Translations under genes and position numbers: made by a program | Shown: one piece after another, positions 8,660 through 19,419 of the stretch | Layout of the letters: every line of letters starts with the position of its first letter | How positions within the stretch are numbered: the first letter of the stretch is position 1 | Notes under the pieces: generated by a model | Database searches by the model: none | What the model saw: the letters and a program-made list of their open reading frames with translations, nothing else | What the model was told of the DNA's origin: nothing | Assembly: GCF_000746525.1 (NCBI RefSeq) | Contig: NZ_CP009048.1 | Location: forward strand, 3,279,501 to 3,343,500 | Reading direction: 5' to 3' | DNA length: 64,000 nt | DNA from: Pseudomonas alkylphenolica | GTDB taxonomy: Bacteria; Pseudomonadota; Gammaproteobacteria; Pseudomonadales; Pseudomonadaceae

Positions 8660-10162
8660 ATGTCCCGCTCCCTGGCCGGCGCCCTGGCCCATAACTTCCT
8701 CGGGCAATCGCCCCGCTGGTACAAGGCCACCCTGTGCCTGTTCCTGTTGCTCAACCCGTTGCTGCTGATCACCCTCGGGCCGGTGGTCACCGGTTGGGTG
8801 CTGGTGATCGAGTTCATCTTTACCCTGGGCATGGCGCTCAAGTGCTACCCGTTGATGCCGGGCGGCCTGCTGGTGGCCGAGGCCCTGGTGCTGGGCATGA
8901 CCACGCCCCAGGCGCTGTATGACGAGCTGCTGCACAATTTCCCGGTGATCCTGCTGCTGATGTTCATGGTTGCCGGCATCTATTTCATGAAGGATCTGCT
9001 GCTGTTCGTGTTCTCGCGGATTCTTCTCGGGGTGCGCTCCAAGGCGTTGCTGGCCTTGCTGTTCTGCTTTCTTTCGGCCTTTCTCTCGGCGTTTCTCGAT
9101 GCTTTGACCGTTACCGCGGTGATCATCAGTGCGGCGGTGGGTTTCTACTCGGTGTACCACCGGGTTGCCTCGGGCACCAACCCGCGGGAAGAGTCGAACC
9201 TCGATAGCGATCACAACATCGCCCAACTGCAACGCGACGACCTGCAACAGTTTCGCGCCTTCCTGCGCAGCCTGCTGATGCATGGTGCTGTCGGCACCGC
9301 GCTAGGTGGCGTCTGCACCCTGGTGGGCGAGCCGCAGAACCTGCTGATTGGCCACGAGATGGGCTGGCACTTCGGTGAATTCTTCCTCAAGGTTGCCCCG
9401 GTGTCCCTGCCGGTACTGGCCGCCGGCCTGGTGACCTGCGTGTTGCTGGAGAAACTGCGCTGGTTCGGCTATGGCACCCTGCTGCCAGACAACGTGCGTC
9501 AGGTGCTGGCCGCCTATGCCGCTGAAGACGATGCCCAGCGTACTTCGCAGCAACGTGCTGCGCTGCTGGTACAAGGCCTGGCCGCACTGATCCTGATTGT
9601 CGGCCTGGGCCTGCACATTGCCGAGGTGGGCCTGATCGGCTTGCTGGTGATCGTGCTGATCACCGCGTTCACCGGCATCACCGACGAGCACCGCCTGGGC
9701 CGTGCCTTCCAGGATGCCATGCCGTTCACCGCGCTGCTGGTGGTGTTCTTTGCGGTGGTTGCGGTGATTCATGACCAGCAACTGTTCACCCCGCTGATCC
9801 AGTGGGTGCTGGCGCTGCCGACTGAACAGCAACCGGGCATGCTGTTCATTGCCAACGGCTTGCTCTCGGCCATCAGCGACAACGTGTTCGTCGCCACCAT
9901 TTACATCACCGAGGTCAAACAGGCGTTCCTCAATGGCCATATGAGCCGCGAGCACTTTGAGACCCTGGCCGTGGCGATCAACACCGGCACCAACCTGCCG
10001 AGCGTGGCGACCCCCAATGGCCAGGCAGCGTTCCTGTTTCTGCTGACCTCGGCGATTGCGCCGCTGATTCGCCTGTCGTATGGGCGGATGGTGTGGATGG
10101 CCTTGCCTTACACCGTAGTGATGGGCGGGTTGGGTTGGTGGGCGGTGACTTACTGGTTATAG
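8660..10162 (+). CDS. nhaB: Na+/H+ antiporter NhaB
   Basis: The 500-residue polytopic inner-membrane protein matches NhaB along its whole length. The N-terminus is [20 protein letters not shown], and diagnostic segments include [17 protein letters not shown], a [15 protein letters not shown] motif and the late [14 protein letters not shown] / [16 protein letters not shown] pair. NhaB exchanges cytoplasmic Na+ for external H+ with 2:3 stoichiometry and supports pH and sodium homeostasis. It is a single-gene unit, divergent from the crotonase gene and closed by REP elements. Confidence 0.95.
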   Translation: MSRSLAGALAHNFLGQSPRWYKATLCLFLLLNPLLLITLGPVVTGWVLVIEFIFTLGMALKCYPLMPGGLLVAEALVLGMTTPQALYDELLHNFPVILLLMFMVAGIYFMKDLLLFVFSRILLGVRSKALLALLFCFLSAFLSAFLDALTVTAVIISAAVGFYSVYHRVASGTNPREESNLDSDHNIAQLQRDDLQQFRAFLRSLLMHGAVGTALGGVCTLVGEPQNLLIGHEMGWHFGEFFLKVAPVSLPVLAAGLVTCVLLEKLRWFGYGTLLPDNVRQVLAAYAAEDDAQRTSQQRAALLVQGLAALILIVGLGLHIAEVGLIGLLVIVLITAFTGITDEHRLGRAFQDAMPFTALLVVFFAVVAVIHDQQLFTPLIQWVLALPTEQQPGMLFIANGLLSAISDNVFVATIYITEVKQAFLNGHMSREHFETLAVAINTGTNLPSVATPNGQAAFLFLLTSAIAPLIRLSYGRMVWMALPYTVVMGGLGWWAVTYWL

Positions 10163-10170
10163 AGCCCTTA

Positions 10171-10225
10171 TCGCGGGGCAAGCCCGCTCCCACAGACCCC
10201 GGTGGGAGCGGGCTTGCCCCGCGAT
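10171..10225. repeat. Inverted pair of REP elements
   Basis: Two opposed REP cores (tcgcggggcaagcccgctcc and ggagcgggcttgccccgcga) are separated by about 15 bases. They sit between the convergent nhaB and zwf genes, where they could form a long hairpin at both 3' ends. Confidence 0.9.
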
Positions 10226-10236
10226 GCTTTTCACCC

Positions 10237-11732
<1,496 letters not shown>

Positions 11733-11736
<4 letters not shown>

Positions 11737-12716
11737 TCGGCTTTCTTCTCGACGTGACCACCAAAGCCAAAGCGCATGGCCGAGAGCATCCGGTCGGCAT
11801 AGGTGCCCTGTTGCTGGCGTGAGCGAAAGCGGGCGAACAAGGCGCTGGACAGCACCGGTACGGGAACCGCCTGCTCCACTGCGGCATCAATGGTCCAGCG
11901 GCCTTCGCCACTGTCGGCCACCGAGCCGCTGTAGCCACCGAGCTGCGGGTCGGCGACCAGCGCGTCAGCGGTCAAATCCAGCAACCAGGAGGTGACCACG
12001 CTGCCGCGGCGCCAGACTTCGGCGATCTCGGCGACATCCAGATCAAAGCGCTGCTCGACCGGCAAGGCCTCGCTGCCCTTGCTCTTGAGAATGTCGAAGC
12101 CTTCGGCATAGGCCTGCATCAAGCCGTACTCGATGCCGTTATGGATCATCTTCACATAATGCCCGGCACCGGCGGGACCGGCATGGATGCTAGCCTGTCC
12201 GGCACGCCCGGCCGGGCCGTGGCGGACGCGGTAGCGGGGAATGCTGCCGACGCCGGGAGCGAGGGTGGCGAACAGTGGATCGAGGCGCTCGACGACTGCT
12301 TTCTCGCCACCGATCATCATGCAGTAACCACGCTCCAGACCCCAGACACCGCCCGAGGTGCCGACATCAATGTAGTGCAACTGACGTTTGCCCAGGTCCG
12401 CGGCGCGGCGGATGTCGTCCTTGTAGAAGGTGTTGCCGCCATCGATGATCACATCGTCGGCGTCGAGCATGTCTGCCAGCTGAGCGATGGTCTGCTCGGT
12501 CGGCTCGCCGGCGGGCAGCATCACCCAGACCGCTCGCGGCTTTTTCAGTTTGGCCACCAGCGCGCCAAGGTCGTGCGCGCCATTGGCGCCCTCTTCCTCC
12601 AGCGTTTTCACGGCACTGTGGTCGCGGTCATGCACCACCGTACTATGGCCGCCGCGCATCAAGCGTCTTGCAATATTGCCGCCCATGCGGCCAAGTCCCA
12701 CGATTCCCAGTTGCAT
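11733..12716 (-). CDS. gnd: 6-phosphogluconate dehydrogenase, short (decarboxylating) form
   Basis: The 327-residue protein has the Rossmann motif [18 protein letters not shown] and the 6PGDH substrate-binding segments ([40 protein letters not shown]). It lacks the long C-terminal domain of the 470-residue E. coli enzyme. This short architecture belongs to the GndA/YqeC type, often NAD-preferring. It converts 6-phosphogluconate to ribulose 5-phosphate and CO2. It is the first gene of a two-gene unit with zwf. Confidence 0.92.
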
Positions 12717-12914
12717 GTGCCGATGCTCCCATGACTGTTGAAAATGGACCGTTCAGGCCTTCAAGGTTAGTCCAGCCTGCGTCTGCCTGGTTCAACGACA
12801 AGCGGCAAGACAGCGCGAAACAAAAAAGTTCCCATACCGGCGAAAAGAATTCAGAATCGCGCCCGACCGAGCGGCTACGCTTGTAACGAATCCCAGCCCT
12901 TCGCGAGGTATGCA

Positions 12915-13082
12915 ATGGCCACCCTTCTACCGAAAATGCCGCCCCAGACCCTCTATGTGACGGTACACCGGGATGAATTGCGCCGCTTGCGCGAAGAACG
13001 CGACCGCCTCCAGCAGCAAGTGGCGCAGTTGAGCCAACAGTTACAGCAGGCCCAGGCGGGCAACCCAGCTACCCCCGCCTGA
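12915..13082 (+). CDS. Small coiled-coil hypothetical protein (55 aa)
   Basis: This 55-codon frame runs from ATG 12915, with a cgagg ribosome site eight bases upstream, to TGA 13082. Its beta-like N-terminus (PPQTLYVTVHRDELRRLREE) is followed by a heptad-patterned stretch of Q, L and R, and a proline/alanine tail. The pattern suggests a short strand followed by a coiled coil. I recall similar short proteins annotated as hypothetical in pseudomonads but cannot name a family. It is divergent from gnd and convergent with the GNAT gene. Confidence 0.55.
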   Translation: MATLLPKMPPQTLYVTVHRDELRRLREERDRLQQQVAQLSQQLQQAQAGNPATPA

Positions 13083-13099
13083 GCAATCTGTACGACTGT

Positions 13100-13591
13100 C
13101 TAAAGCGCTTTGCTCCAGAACTGCATGGCGCCATAGGCCGGATCGAAACAGGCGTGCTCGAAACCGAATCCGCGGTAGCTGCCCTGAGCCGCCGGGTTGC
13201 CTTCGAGCACTTCCAGCGTCAGTTTGCAGCAGCCACGCTGGCGGGCGATTTCCTCGACCTTGGCCAGCATCTTGTGACTCAGGCCCTTACCGCGATGTGC
13301 GAGCACCACCGACACGTCATGGATGTTCACCAGCGGTCGGCAGGCAAAGGTCGAGAATCCTTCGAAACAGTTCACCAACCCCGCTGGCTGGCCATCGACA
13401 AAGGCCAGGACGCTGAACGCATGCGGCCGCCTGGCCAGCTCTTGCGGTAATTGCGCAAGCAGTTGTGGGTCGAGTGGTTGGCCGCCGCCCATGGGGTCAC
13501 GCGCATAGTGGTCGAGCACCAGGCCAATTGCCTCGGCATGCATCGGGTTGCTGTAGCTGGCTTGCAGCACCAGGATCTGTTCGACGTCCAT
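13100..13591 (-). CDS. GNAT family N-acetyltransferase
   Basis: The 163-residue protein starts MDVEQILVLQASYSNP. It has the GNAT acetyl-CoA-binding loop in the form HRGKGLSHKMLAKVEEIARQ and the C-terminal LEVLEGNPAAQGSYRGFGFE pattern (residues about 105-150). It would transfer an acetyl group from acetyl-CoA to an unknown amine substrate in the cytoplasm. ATG 13591 is chosen because a ttgagga site lies five bases before it. Two upstream in-frame ATGs lack correct spacing. Confidence 0.8.
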   Translation of the reverse strand: MDVEQILVLQASYSNPMHAEAIGLVLDHYARDPMGGGQPLDPQLLAQLPQELARRPHAFSVLAFVDGQPAGLVNCFEGFSTFACRPLVNIHDVSVVLAHRGKGLSHKMLAKVEEIARQRGCCKLTLEVLEGNPAAQGSYRGFGFEHACFDPAYGAMQFWSKAL

Positions 13592-13680
13592 TGTCATCCT
13601 CAAGGCTAATCAAAAAGTGCCGCCCAGCAAGCGCCGAGACAGCCCGGCGATTGTACGGTATGGCACTGAGCGAAAGTAAA

Positions 13681-13722
13681 GTGACCAGCGGGTCACATTT
13701 TTCACAATTTCTCTCCTACACT
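13681..13722 (+). promoter_or_regulatory. Possible operator and RpoS-type promoter ahead of glgA
   Basis: In the 400-base gap before glgA there is a perfect inverted repeat gtgacc-agcg-ggtcac (13681-13696). It is followed 20 bases later by ctacact (13716-13722), which matches the RpoS extended -10 consensus ctatact at six of seven positions. The matching trehalose/glycogen cluster of P. aeruginosa is, from memory, RpoS-dependent, which is why this is noted. It implies a leader of nearly 300 bases. The rest of the gap (13604-14008) shows no gene. Confidence 0.3.
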
Positions 13723-14008
13723 CAGTATTCGGCCACGAGATTGTCCGGAAAATACGACAGAAATAAGTCGAACTTTCTGAAATCGCAGTAGGTCAGCAAG
13801 TTATGAGGCCTACGTTTCCGGACATCCGGGCGAAGCCTAAATACCCCATTTCGCTTCACCACGCCGTCGGCTGGATCGCCGCATCGCGTAGCGCTTGCGC
13901 GCAAGGTTTACGGGCATGGATCGCAAGGTTGCTTCCACACACAGAGAGACGCTTGGCAGACACACAACAACGGGTGCCCACACCCGCCACATAGGGACGG
14001 AGAGAAGT

Positions 14009-15568
14009 ATGATCAGTGCCGCTGTCGAACCTCATGTAGAGCATTTCACCCCGGACAACCGTGCGCCTGTGAGCACGGACTTCAACACGACAGCCAAGGC
14101 ACCCGGCGCCGATTCCCGGCACAATCCGAACAAGCGCAAAGTCTTGTTCGTCACTTCGGAAATCGCTGACCTGGTCAAGACCGGCGGCCTGGGCGACGTA
14201 TCCGCCGCCCTGCCGCGAGCAATGCGTCACCTGCATGATGTACGCGTGTTGATCCCCGGTTACCCGCAGGTACTGGAAAGCGAAAACCCCATTCACCTGG
14301 TCGGTGAGCTGGGCGGTCATGCGGCATTGCCGCCGTGCAAGATCGGGCGCATGGACCTGGCCGACGGCCTGGTCATCTATGTGCTGATCTGCCCGGAACT
14401 GTATCAACGCGAGGGCACTCCCTATGGTGCCAACAACGGTCGTGACTGGCCGGACAATCACATTCGCTTCGCCCGCCTGGGCCTGGCGGCCGCCGAGATC
14501 GCTGCCGGTGAAGGTATGGTGCACTGGAAGCCCGACCTGGTGCACGCCCACGACTGGCCCGCTGGCCTGGCACCGGCCTACATGCACTGGCGCGGCCTGC
14601 AAACCCCTACCCTGTTCACCATTCACAACCTGGCTTATCAAGGCGTGGTCAGCCGCGCCTGCTGCCCGGAACTGGCGATTCCCGCCCATGCCCTGCAGCA
14701 GGAAGGTATGGAATTCTACGGCAAGCTGTCGTTCCTCAAGGCCGGTCTTGCCTACTCCAGCCATATCACCACGGTCAGCGCTACCTACGCCCGGGAAATC
14801 ACCACCCCGGCCTTCGGCTGCGGTCTAGACGGATTTCTCGGCAGCAAGGCGCAACAAGGCCTGCTCAGTGGCATCCCCAACGGCATCGACGAAAGCTGGG
14901 ATTCGGCCAGCGACCCGCACCTGGCTCACCCCTTCAGCCTCAATGACTGGGACGGCAAGGCAGTCAACAGCCGTCAGGTGCGCGAGCTGTTCGAGCTCAA
15001 ACCTTCCACCGGGCCGCTGTTTGCCGTGGTCTCCCGCCTGGTCTACCAGAAAGGTCTGGACCTGACGCTGGGGGTGGCCGACTACATTGTCAGCCAGGGT
15101 GGCCAGATCGCGATCATCGGGCGTGGCGAGCCGGAAGAAGAACAGGCCATGCGCGAACTGGCCCTGCGTCACCCCGGCCAGATCGGCGTGCGTATCGGCT
15201 TTAACGAGACCGATGCCCGGCGCATGTTCGCCGGCAGCGATTTTCTGCTGATGCCGTCGCGCTACGAGCCTTGTGGCCTGAGCCAGATGTATGCGCAACG
15301 CTTCGGCTCGCTGCCGGTCGCGCGCAACACCGGTGGCCTGGCCGACACCATTGAAAACGGTGTCACCGGCTTTCTGTTCGACGAGTCCACGGTCGAAAGC
15401 TACCGCGAAGCGCTCAGCCGGGCCTTCTATGTGTACGGCAAAAAGGACCTGCTGGGCGCCATGCGCTGCCTGGCCATGACCCAGCCGTTCAACTGGTGCC
15501 AGGCGGTGGAACCCTATGCGCGGTTGTACGAGGAACTGGTCGAGCGGGCGCAGGTGACAGGACGCTGA
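14009..15568 (+). CDS. glgA: Glycogen synthase (ADP-glucose type)
   Basis: The 519-residue GT5 enzyme has the ADP-glucose-binding motif KTGGLGDVSAALPRAM near the N-terminal catalytic domain. The C-terminal domain carries the retaining-GT motif SRYEPCGLSQMYAQRFGSLP. GlgA extends alpha-1,4-glucan chains using ADP-glucose. ATG 14009 (MISAAVEPHVEHF) is preferred because of the ggagag site upstream. An in-frame start at 13895 would add 38 residues without a ribosome site. The first 45 residues are an extended, disordered-looking leader before KVLFVTSEIADLVKTGG. This gene heads the run glgA-treZ-malQ-treY-DUF2934-glgX. Confidence 0.93.
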   Translation: MISAAVEPHVEHFTPDNRAPVSTDFNTTAKAPGADSRHNPNKRKVLFVTSEIADLVKTGGLGDVSAALPRAMRHLHDVRVLIPGYPQVLESENPIHLVGELGGHAALPPCKIGRMDLADGLVIYVLICPELYQREGTPYGANNGRDWPDNHIRFARLGLAAAEIAAGEGMVHWKPDLVHAHDWPAGLAPAYMHWRGLQTPTLFTIHNLAYQGVVSRACCPELAIPAHALQQEGMEFYGKLSFLKAGLAYSSHITTVSATYAREITTPAFGCGLDGFLGSKAQQGLLSGIPNGIDESWDSASDPHLAHPFSLNDWDGKAVNSRQVRELFELKPSTGPLFAVVSRLVYQKGLDLTLGVADYIVSQGGQIAIIGRGEPEEEQAMRELALRHPGQIGVRIGFNETDARRMFAGSDFLLMPSRYEPCGLSQMYAQRFGSLPVARNTGGLADTIENGVTGFLFDESTVESYREALSRAFYVYGKKDLLGAMRCLAMTQPFNWCQAVEPYARLYEELVERAQVTGR

Positions 15569-15584
15569 GCACGAGGTGGCAGGT

Positions 15585-17363
15585 ATGCCCTTGAGGTCAG
15601 ATCAATTCGCGACCCACGGGGCCGTGATGCTCGACAGCAACACCGTGCGCTTCGCGCTGTGGGCACCCGATGCCCACAGCGTCGAGGTCTGCCTGCTGCC
15701 CGACCGGCGCCTGCCGTTGCAGCGCGGGGCCGATGGCTGGTTCCAAGGGCGGTGGCCGGCGACGGCTGGCAGTCGCTATCGCTATTGCATCGACGGCGAA
15801 CTGCAGGTGGCCGACCCGGCGTCGCGCTTTCAACCCGAAGGCGTGCACGGTCCCAGCCAGGTCGTCGATCCTGCTGCCTACCCGTGGCAGCACCGTCATT
15901 GGCAAGGCCGGCCCTGGCATCAAGCGGTGATCTACGAAGTCCACGTCGGCCTCATGGGTGGCTATGCCCAGGTGATCGAACAATTGCCACGGCTGGCGGC
16001 ACTCGGTGTGACGGCCATCGAACTGATGCCCCTTGGCCAGTTCCCCGGTAACCGCAACTGGGGCTATGACGGCGTGCTGCCTTTCGCCCCGCAACACAGT
16101 TACGGCACACCGGAGCAACTCTGCCAGTTGATCGACCAAGCCCATGGGCATGGGCTGATGGTGCTGCTGGACGTGGTCTACAACCACTTCGGCCCGGACG
16201 GCAATTACCTCCATCACTATGCAAGCGCGTTCTTTCATCAGGAGCGGAGTATCCCTTGGGGCGCCGCCATCGACTTTCGTCGCCGCCAGGTGCGTGACTT
16301 CTTTATCGAAAATGCATTGATGTGGCTGCACGACTACCGCTTCGACGGCTTGCGCCTGGATGCGGTGCACGCCATTGATGATGCGGATTTTCTCCATACA
16401 TTCAGCCAACTTGTGCGTCGGACCATCGCGGCGGGTAGACACGTCTGGCTGACAATTGAAAATGAGCACAATCAGGCGAGTTTGCTCGAAGGGGTGTTCA
16501 ACGGACAGTGGAACGATGACGGCCACAACGCCTTGCATGTGCTGCTGACCGGGGAAGATGAAGCCTACTATGCCGACTACAGCCGGGCGACCGTACACAA
16601 GCTGGCCAGGTGCCTGAGCCAGGGTTTCGTCTTTCAGGGTGAGCCTGACCGCAAAGGCCGTCCCCGTGGCGAACCCAGCGCTCACCTGGCGCCCAGCGCC
16701 TTCGTCCTGTTCCTGCAGAACCACGATCAGGTCGGCAACCGTGCCCGGGGCGAGCGCCTGACCCGGCTCTGCCCGCCGCAGGCACTGCGTGCCGCCACCA
16801 CCCTGCTGTTGCTGTCACCGATGATCCCGCTGCTGTTCATGGGCGAAGAATGGGGCAGCGAGCAGCCGTTCCTGTTCTTTACCGACCACCACGATGCCCT
16901 GGCCGATGCCGTGCGCGAAGGACGCCGGGCCGAGTTTGCCGGATTCAAGGCCTACGCCGACGCCGGCCAAAGGGCGGCAATCCCCGACCCGAACGCCCTG
17001 GCCACCTACACCGATTCGCGCCCGCAGGTGCCTGACGACCCACACTCAACGTGGCAGGCGCTCTACCAACAGCTGTTGCACCTGCGTCAACAACACATCA
17101 CTGCACAACTGCCCGGTTGCCGTGCACTGGGCGCCGAGGTGATTGCCGACAAGGCACTGACCGCCCGCTGGCGTCTGGCCGACGGCCGCGAGCTGCGCAT
17201 CGACCTGAACCTCGCTGCGAGCGCCGTGCCTTGCCAGCTGCCCGAAGCCTCGACACACCTCTACTTCTGTACAGACGCCCCTTTGGGCCGCAATCAACTG
17301 GGCGCTTATTCCGCCCTCGTCAGCCTGCTTCCCCCCCTTACGCCGGAGCCTGCCCATGACTGA
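15585..17363 (+). CDS. treZ: Malto-oligosyltrehalose trehalohydrolase
   Basis: This 592-residue GH13 enzyme has an N-terminal CBM48-like beta domain (about 15-100) and a TIM barrel. Catalytic segments visible are DGLRLDAVHAI (nucleophile Asp), WLTIENEHN (acid/base Glu) and LQNHDQVGNRARGER. TreZ releases trehalose from the end of malto-oligosyltrehalose made by TreY. The ATG at 15585 has a gagg site nine bases upstream. The GTG at 15576 abuts that site and is unlikely. The 3' end overlaps malQ by eight bases. Confidence 0.93.
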   Translation: MPLRSDQFATHGAVMLDSNTVRFALWAPDAHSVEVCLLPDRRLPLQRGADGWFQGRWPATAGSRYRYCIDGELQVADPASRFQPEGVHGPSQVVDPAAYPWQHRHWQGRPWHQAVIYEVHVGLMGGYAQVIEQLPRLAALGVTAIELMPLGQFPGNRNWGYDGVLPFAPQHSYGTPEQLCQLIDQAHGHGLMVLLDVVYNHFGPDGNYLHHYASAFFHQERSIPWGAAIDFRRRQVRDFFIENALMWLHDYRFDGLRLDAVHAIDDADFLHTFSQLVRRTIAAGRHVWLTIENEHNQASLLEGVFNGQWNDDGHNALHVLLTGEDEAYYADYSRATVHKLARCLSQGFVFQGEPDRKGRPRGEPSAHLAPSAFVLFLQNHDQVGNRARGERLTRLCPPQALRAATTLLLLSPMIPLLFMGEEWGSEQPFLFFTDHHDALADAVREGRRAEFAGFKAYADAGQRAAIPDPNALATYTDSRPQVPDDPHSTWQALYQQLLHLRQQHITAQLPGCRALGAEVIADKALTARWRLADGRELRIDLNLAASAVPCQLPEASTHLYFCTDAPLGRNQLGAYSALVSLLPPLTPEPAHD

Positions 17364-19419
17364 TGCACTTCTGCAGCAACTGGCCGAACTGGCGGGTATC
17401 ACCGTGGACTGGATTGATACCAACGGCCGCGCGCAACGCGTCAGTGATACTGCCTTGCGCCAGGTCCTGGCCGGGCTTGGGCATCCGGCCGACGATGCCC
17501 AACAGATCAGCGCCAGCCTGCACGCACTCAAGGTTGCCCATGATGCCCGGCACTTGCCGCCACTGTTTACCGTCGATGTGGAACAGGCGCTGGATCTGTC
17601 GGCGTACTTTCCCGCAGCCAGCCCGTGCCGAGTGCAGCAAGAAGACGGCACCGAGCTACAACTGCAACTGGACGACCACAGTGCGTTCCCCGCCGGGCTA
17701 CCGATCGGTTATCACCGCGTAGAGATCGGCGACCGGCACTTCACCCTCGCCGTCACCCCGACACGCTGCTTCAGCCTGCAGGACGCCCTGAACACCCCGA
17801 CACCCCGGTGCTGGGGTATCAGCGCCCAGCTCTACAGCCTGCGCCGTAACGGTGATGGCGGTTTCGGCGACTGCCTGGCGCTGGAGCAACTAGCCCGCAG
17901 CGCCGCCGAGCGTGGTGCCGATGCCTTGGCCATCAGCCCGCTGCACGCCATGTTCGCCAGCGATACCCGGCGCTACAGTCCGTATTCGCCGTCCAGCCGC
18001 CTGTGGCTCAACAGCGTGTACGCCAGCCCTGCCGCCCTGTTGGGTGAACGCGCCGTGCGTATGGCGATCGAGACCCTGGGGCTGGAGGAACAACTCCAGC
18101 AGCTCGAACAGCAACCCTTGATCGACTGGCCCACGGCTGCGGCTGCACGCTACCAGCTGCTACGCCTGCTGTTTGAAGACTTCATCGACGGCGATGATCC
18201 GCTTCGGGCCGATTTCGACAGCTACTGTGAACAGGCCGGCATTGCCCTTGAGCAACACTGCTGTTTTGAAGCACTGCAGGAGCAAGCTGGGGGGATAAGC
18301 CAGGACTGGCGGCAATGGCCCGCTGCCTGGCACGACCCGCACAGCCCCGAGGTGCGTGTTTTTGCCGAACAGAATGCACAGCAGATCCAGTTTCATGCCT
18401 TCTGCCAATGGATGATCGAACGCAGTCTGCAACGTGCTCAGGACGCCGCCCGCAGCCATGGAATGGCCATCGGCCTGATCGCGGACCTGGCGGTCGGTGC
18501 CGACGGTGCCGGCAGCCAGGCCTGGAGCCGTCAGGATGAACTGCTGGCCGGGCTCAATGTCGGTGCCCCCGCCGATGCCCTCAACCGCGCGGGGCAGAAC
18601 TGGGGTATCTGCGCCTTTTCACCCGAGGGCTTGCGGCGCAATGGCTATCGCGCCTTCATTGAAATGCTACGGGCCAATTTTGCCCATGCCGGCGGCTTGC
18701 GCATCGACCATGTCATGGGCCTGCAGCGTCTGTGGCTGGTTCCCCAAGGCGCGCATGCCAGCGAAGGCGCTTACCTGAACTATCCGCTGGACGACCTGTT
18801 GCGCTTGCTGTGCCTGGAGTCCGTGCGCCACCGGGCCATCGTGCTGGGTGAAGACCTCGGCACCGTGCCCGAAGGGCTACGGGAAAAACTCGCCCAACGG
18901 GCGATTCTCGGCATGCGCATACTGCAATTCGAGCAAGAGCGCCCCGGACACTTCAAGCCCATCCTCGACTGGCCCGATAACGCCCTGGCCACCTCCAGCA
19001 CCCATGACCTGCCGCCTCTGGCCGGCTGGCTGCAGGCCCGCGACATCGACTGGAACCAGCGCCTGGCGCTGATCGACGCCACCAGCGAACGGCACTGGCG
19101 CGACCTCCGCCAGCAGGAACGTCAGGGTTTGCAACAGACCCTTGAGCACAATTACGCGGTACAACCCGACCCTGACAGCCTGATCGACGCCTGCGTCCGT
19201 TATCTGGGACATACCCGCGCGCCCTTGGTGTTGATTCCGCTGGAAGACCTGCTGGGCATCGACGAACAACCCAACCTGCCCGGCACCATCGACGGCCATC
19301 CCAACTGGCGCCGACGCTTTTCCCTGCCGGCCACCACATTGCTGGACGATACCGATGCCGCGAGGCGCCTGGAGCTTCTGGCCCAGGCCCGTGAGCAGGC
19401 CTGGGAGCGCGACCGTTGA
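17356..19419 (+). CDS. malQ: 4-alpha-glucanotransferase (amylomaltase)
   Basis: The 687-residue GH77 protein has the catalytic segments LRIDHVMGLQRLWLVP (nucleophile Asp), a VLGEDLGTVPEGL stretch (acid/base Glu) and the ATSSTHDLPPLAGW motif. An N-terminal extension of about 130 residues is typical of bacterial MalQ. It transfers 4-alpha-glucan segments between maltodextrins and releases glucose. Within this operon it can lengthen short maltodextrins into substrates for TreY. Its start overlaps treZ by eight bases and its stop overlaps the treY start. Confidence 0.93.
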   Translation: MTDALLQQLAELAGITVDWIDTNGRAQRVSDTALRQVLAGLGHPADDAQQISASLHALKVAHDARHLPPLFTVDVEQALDLSAYFPAASPCRVQQEDGTELQLQLDDHSAFPAGLPIGYHRVEIGDRHFTLAVTPTRCFSLQDALNTPTPRCWGISAQLYSLRRNGDGGFGDCLALEQLARSAAERGADALAISPLHAMFASDTRRYSPYSPSSRLWLNSVYASPAALLGERAVRMAIETLGLEEQLQQLEQQPLIDWPTAAAARYQLLRLLFEDFIDGDDPLRADFDSYCEQAGIALEQHCCFEALQEQAGGISQDWRQWPAAWHDPHSPEVRVFAEQNAQQIQFHAFCQWMIERSLQRAQDAARSHGMAIGLIADLAVGADGAGSQAWSRQDELLAGLNVGAPADALNRAGQNWGICAFSPEGLRRNGYRAFIEMLRANFAHAGGLRIDHVMGLQRLWLVPQGAHASEGAYLNYPLDDLLRLLCLESVRHRAIVLGEDLGTVPEGLREKLAQRAILGMRILQFEQERPGHFKPILDWPDNALATSSTHDLPPLAGWLQARDIDWNQRLALIDATSERHWRDLRQQERQGLQQTLEHNYAVQPDPDSLIDACVRYLGHTRAPLVLIPLEDLLGIDEQPNLPGTIDGHPNWRRRFSLPATTLLDDTDAARRLELLAQAREQAWERDR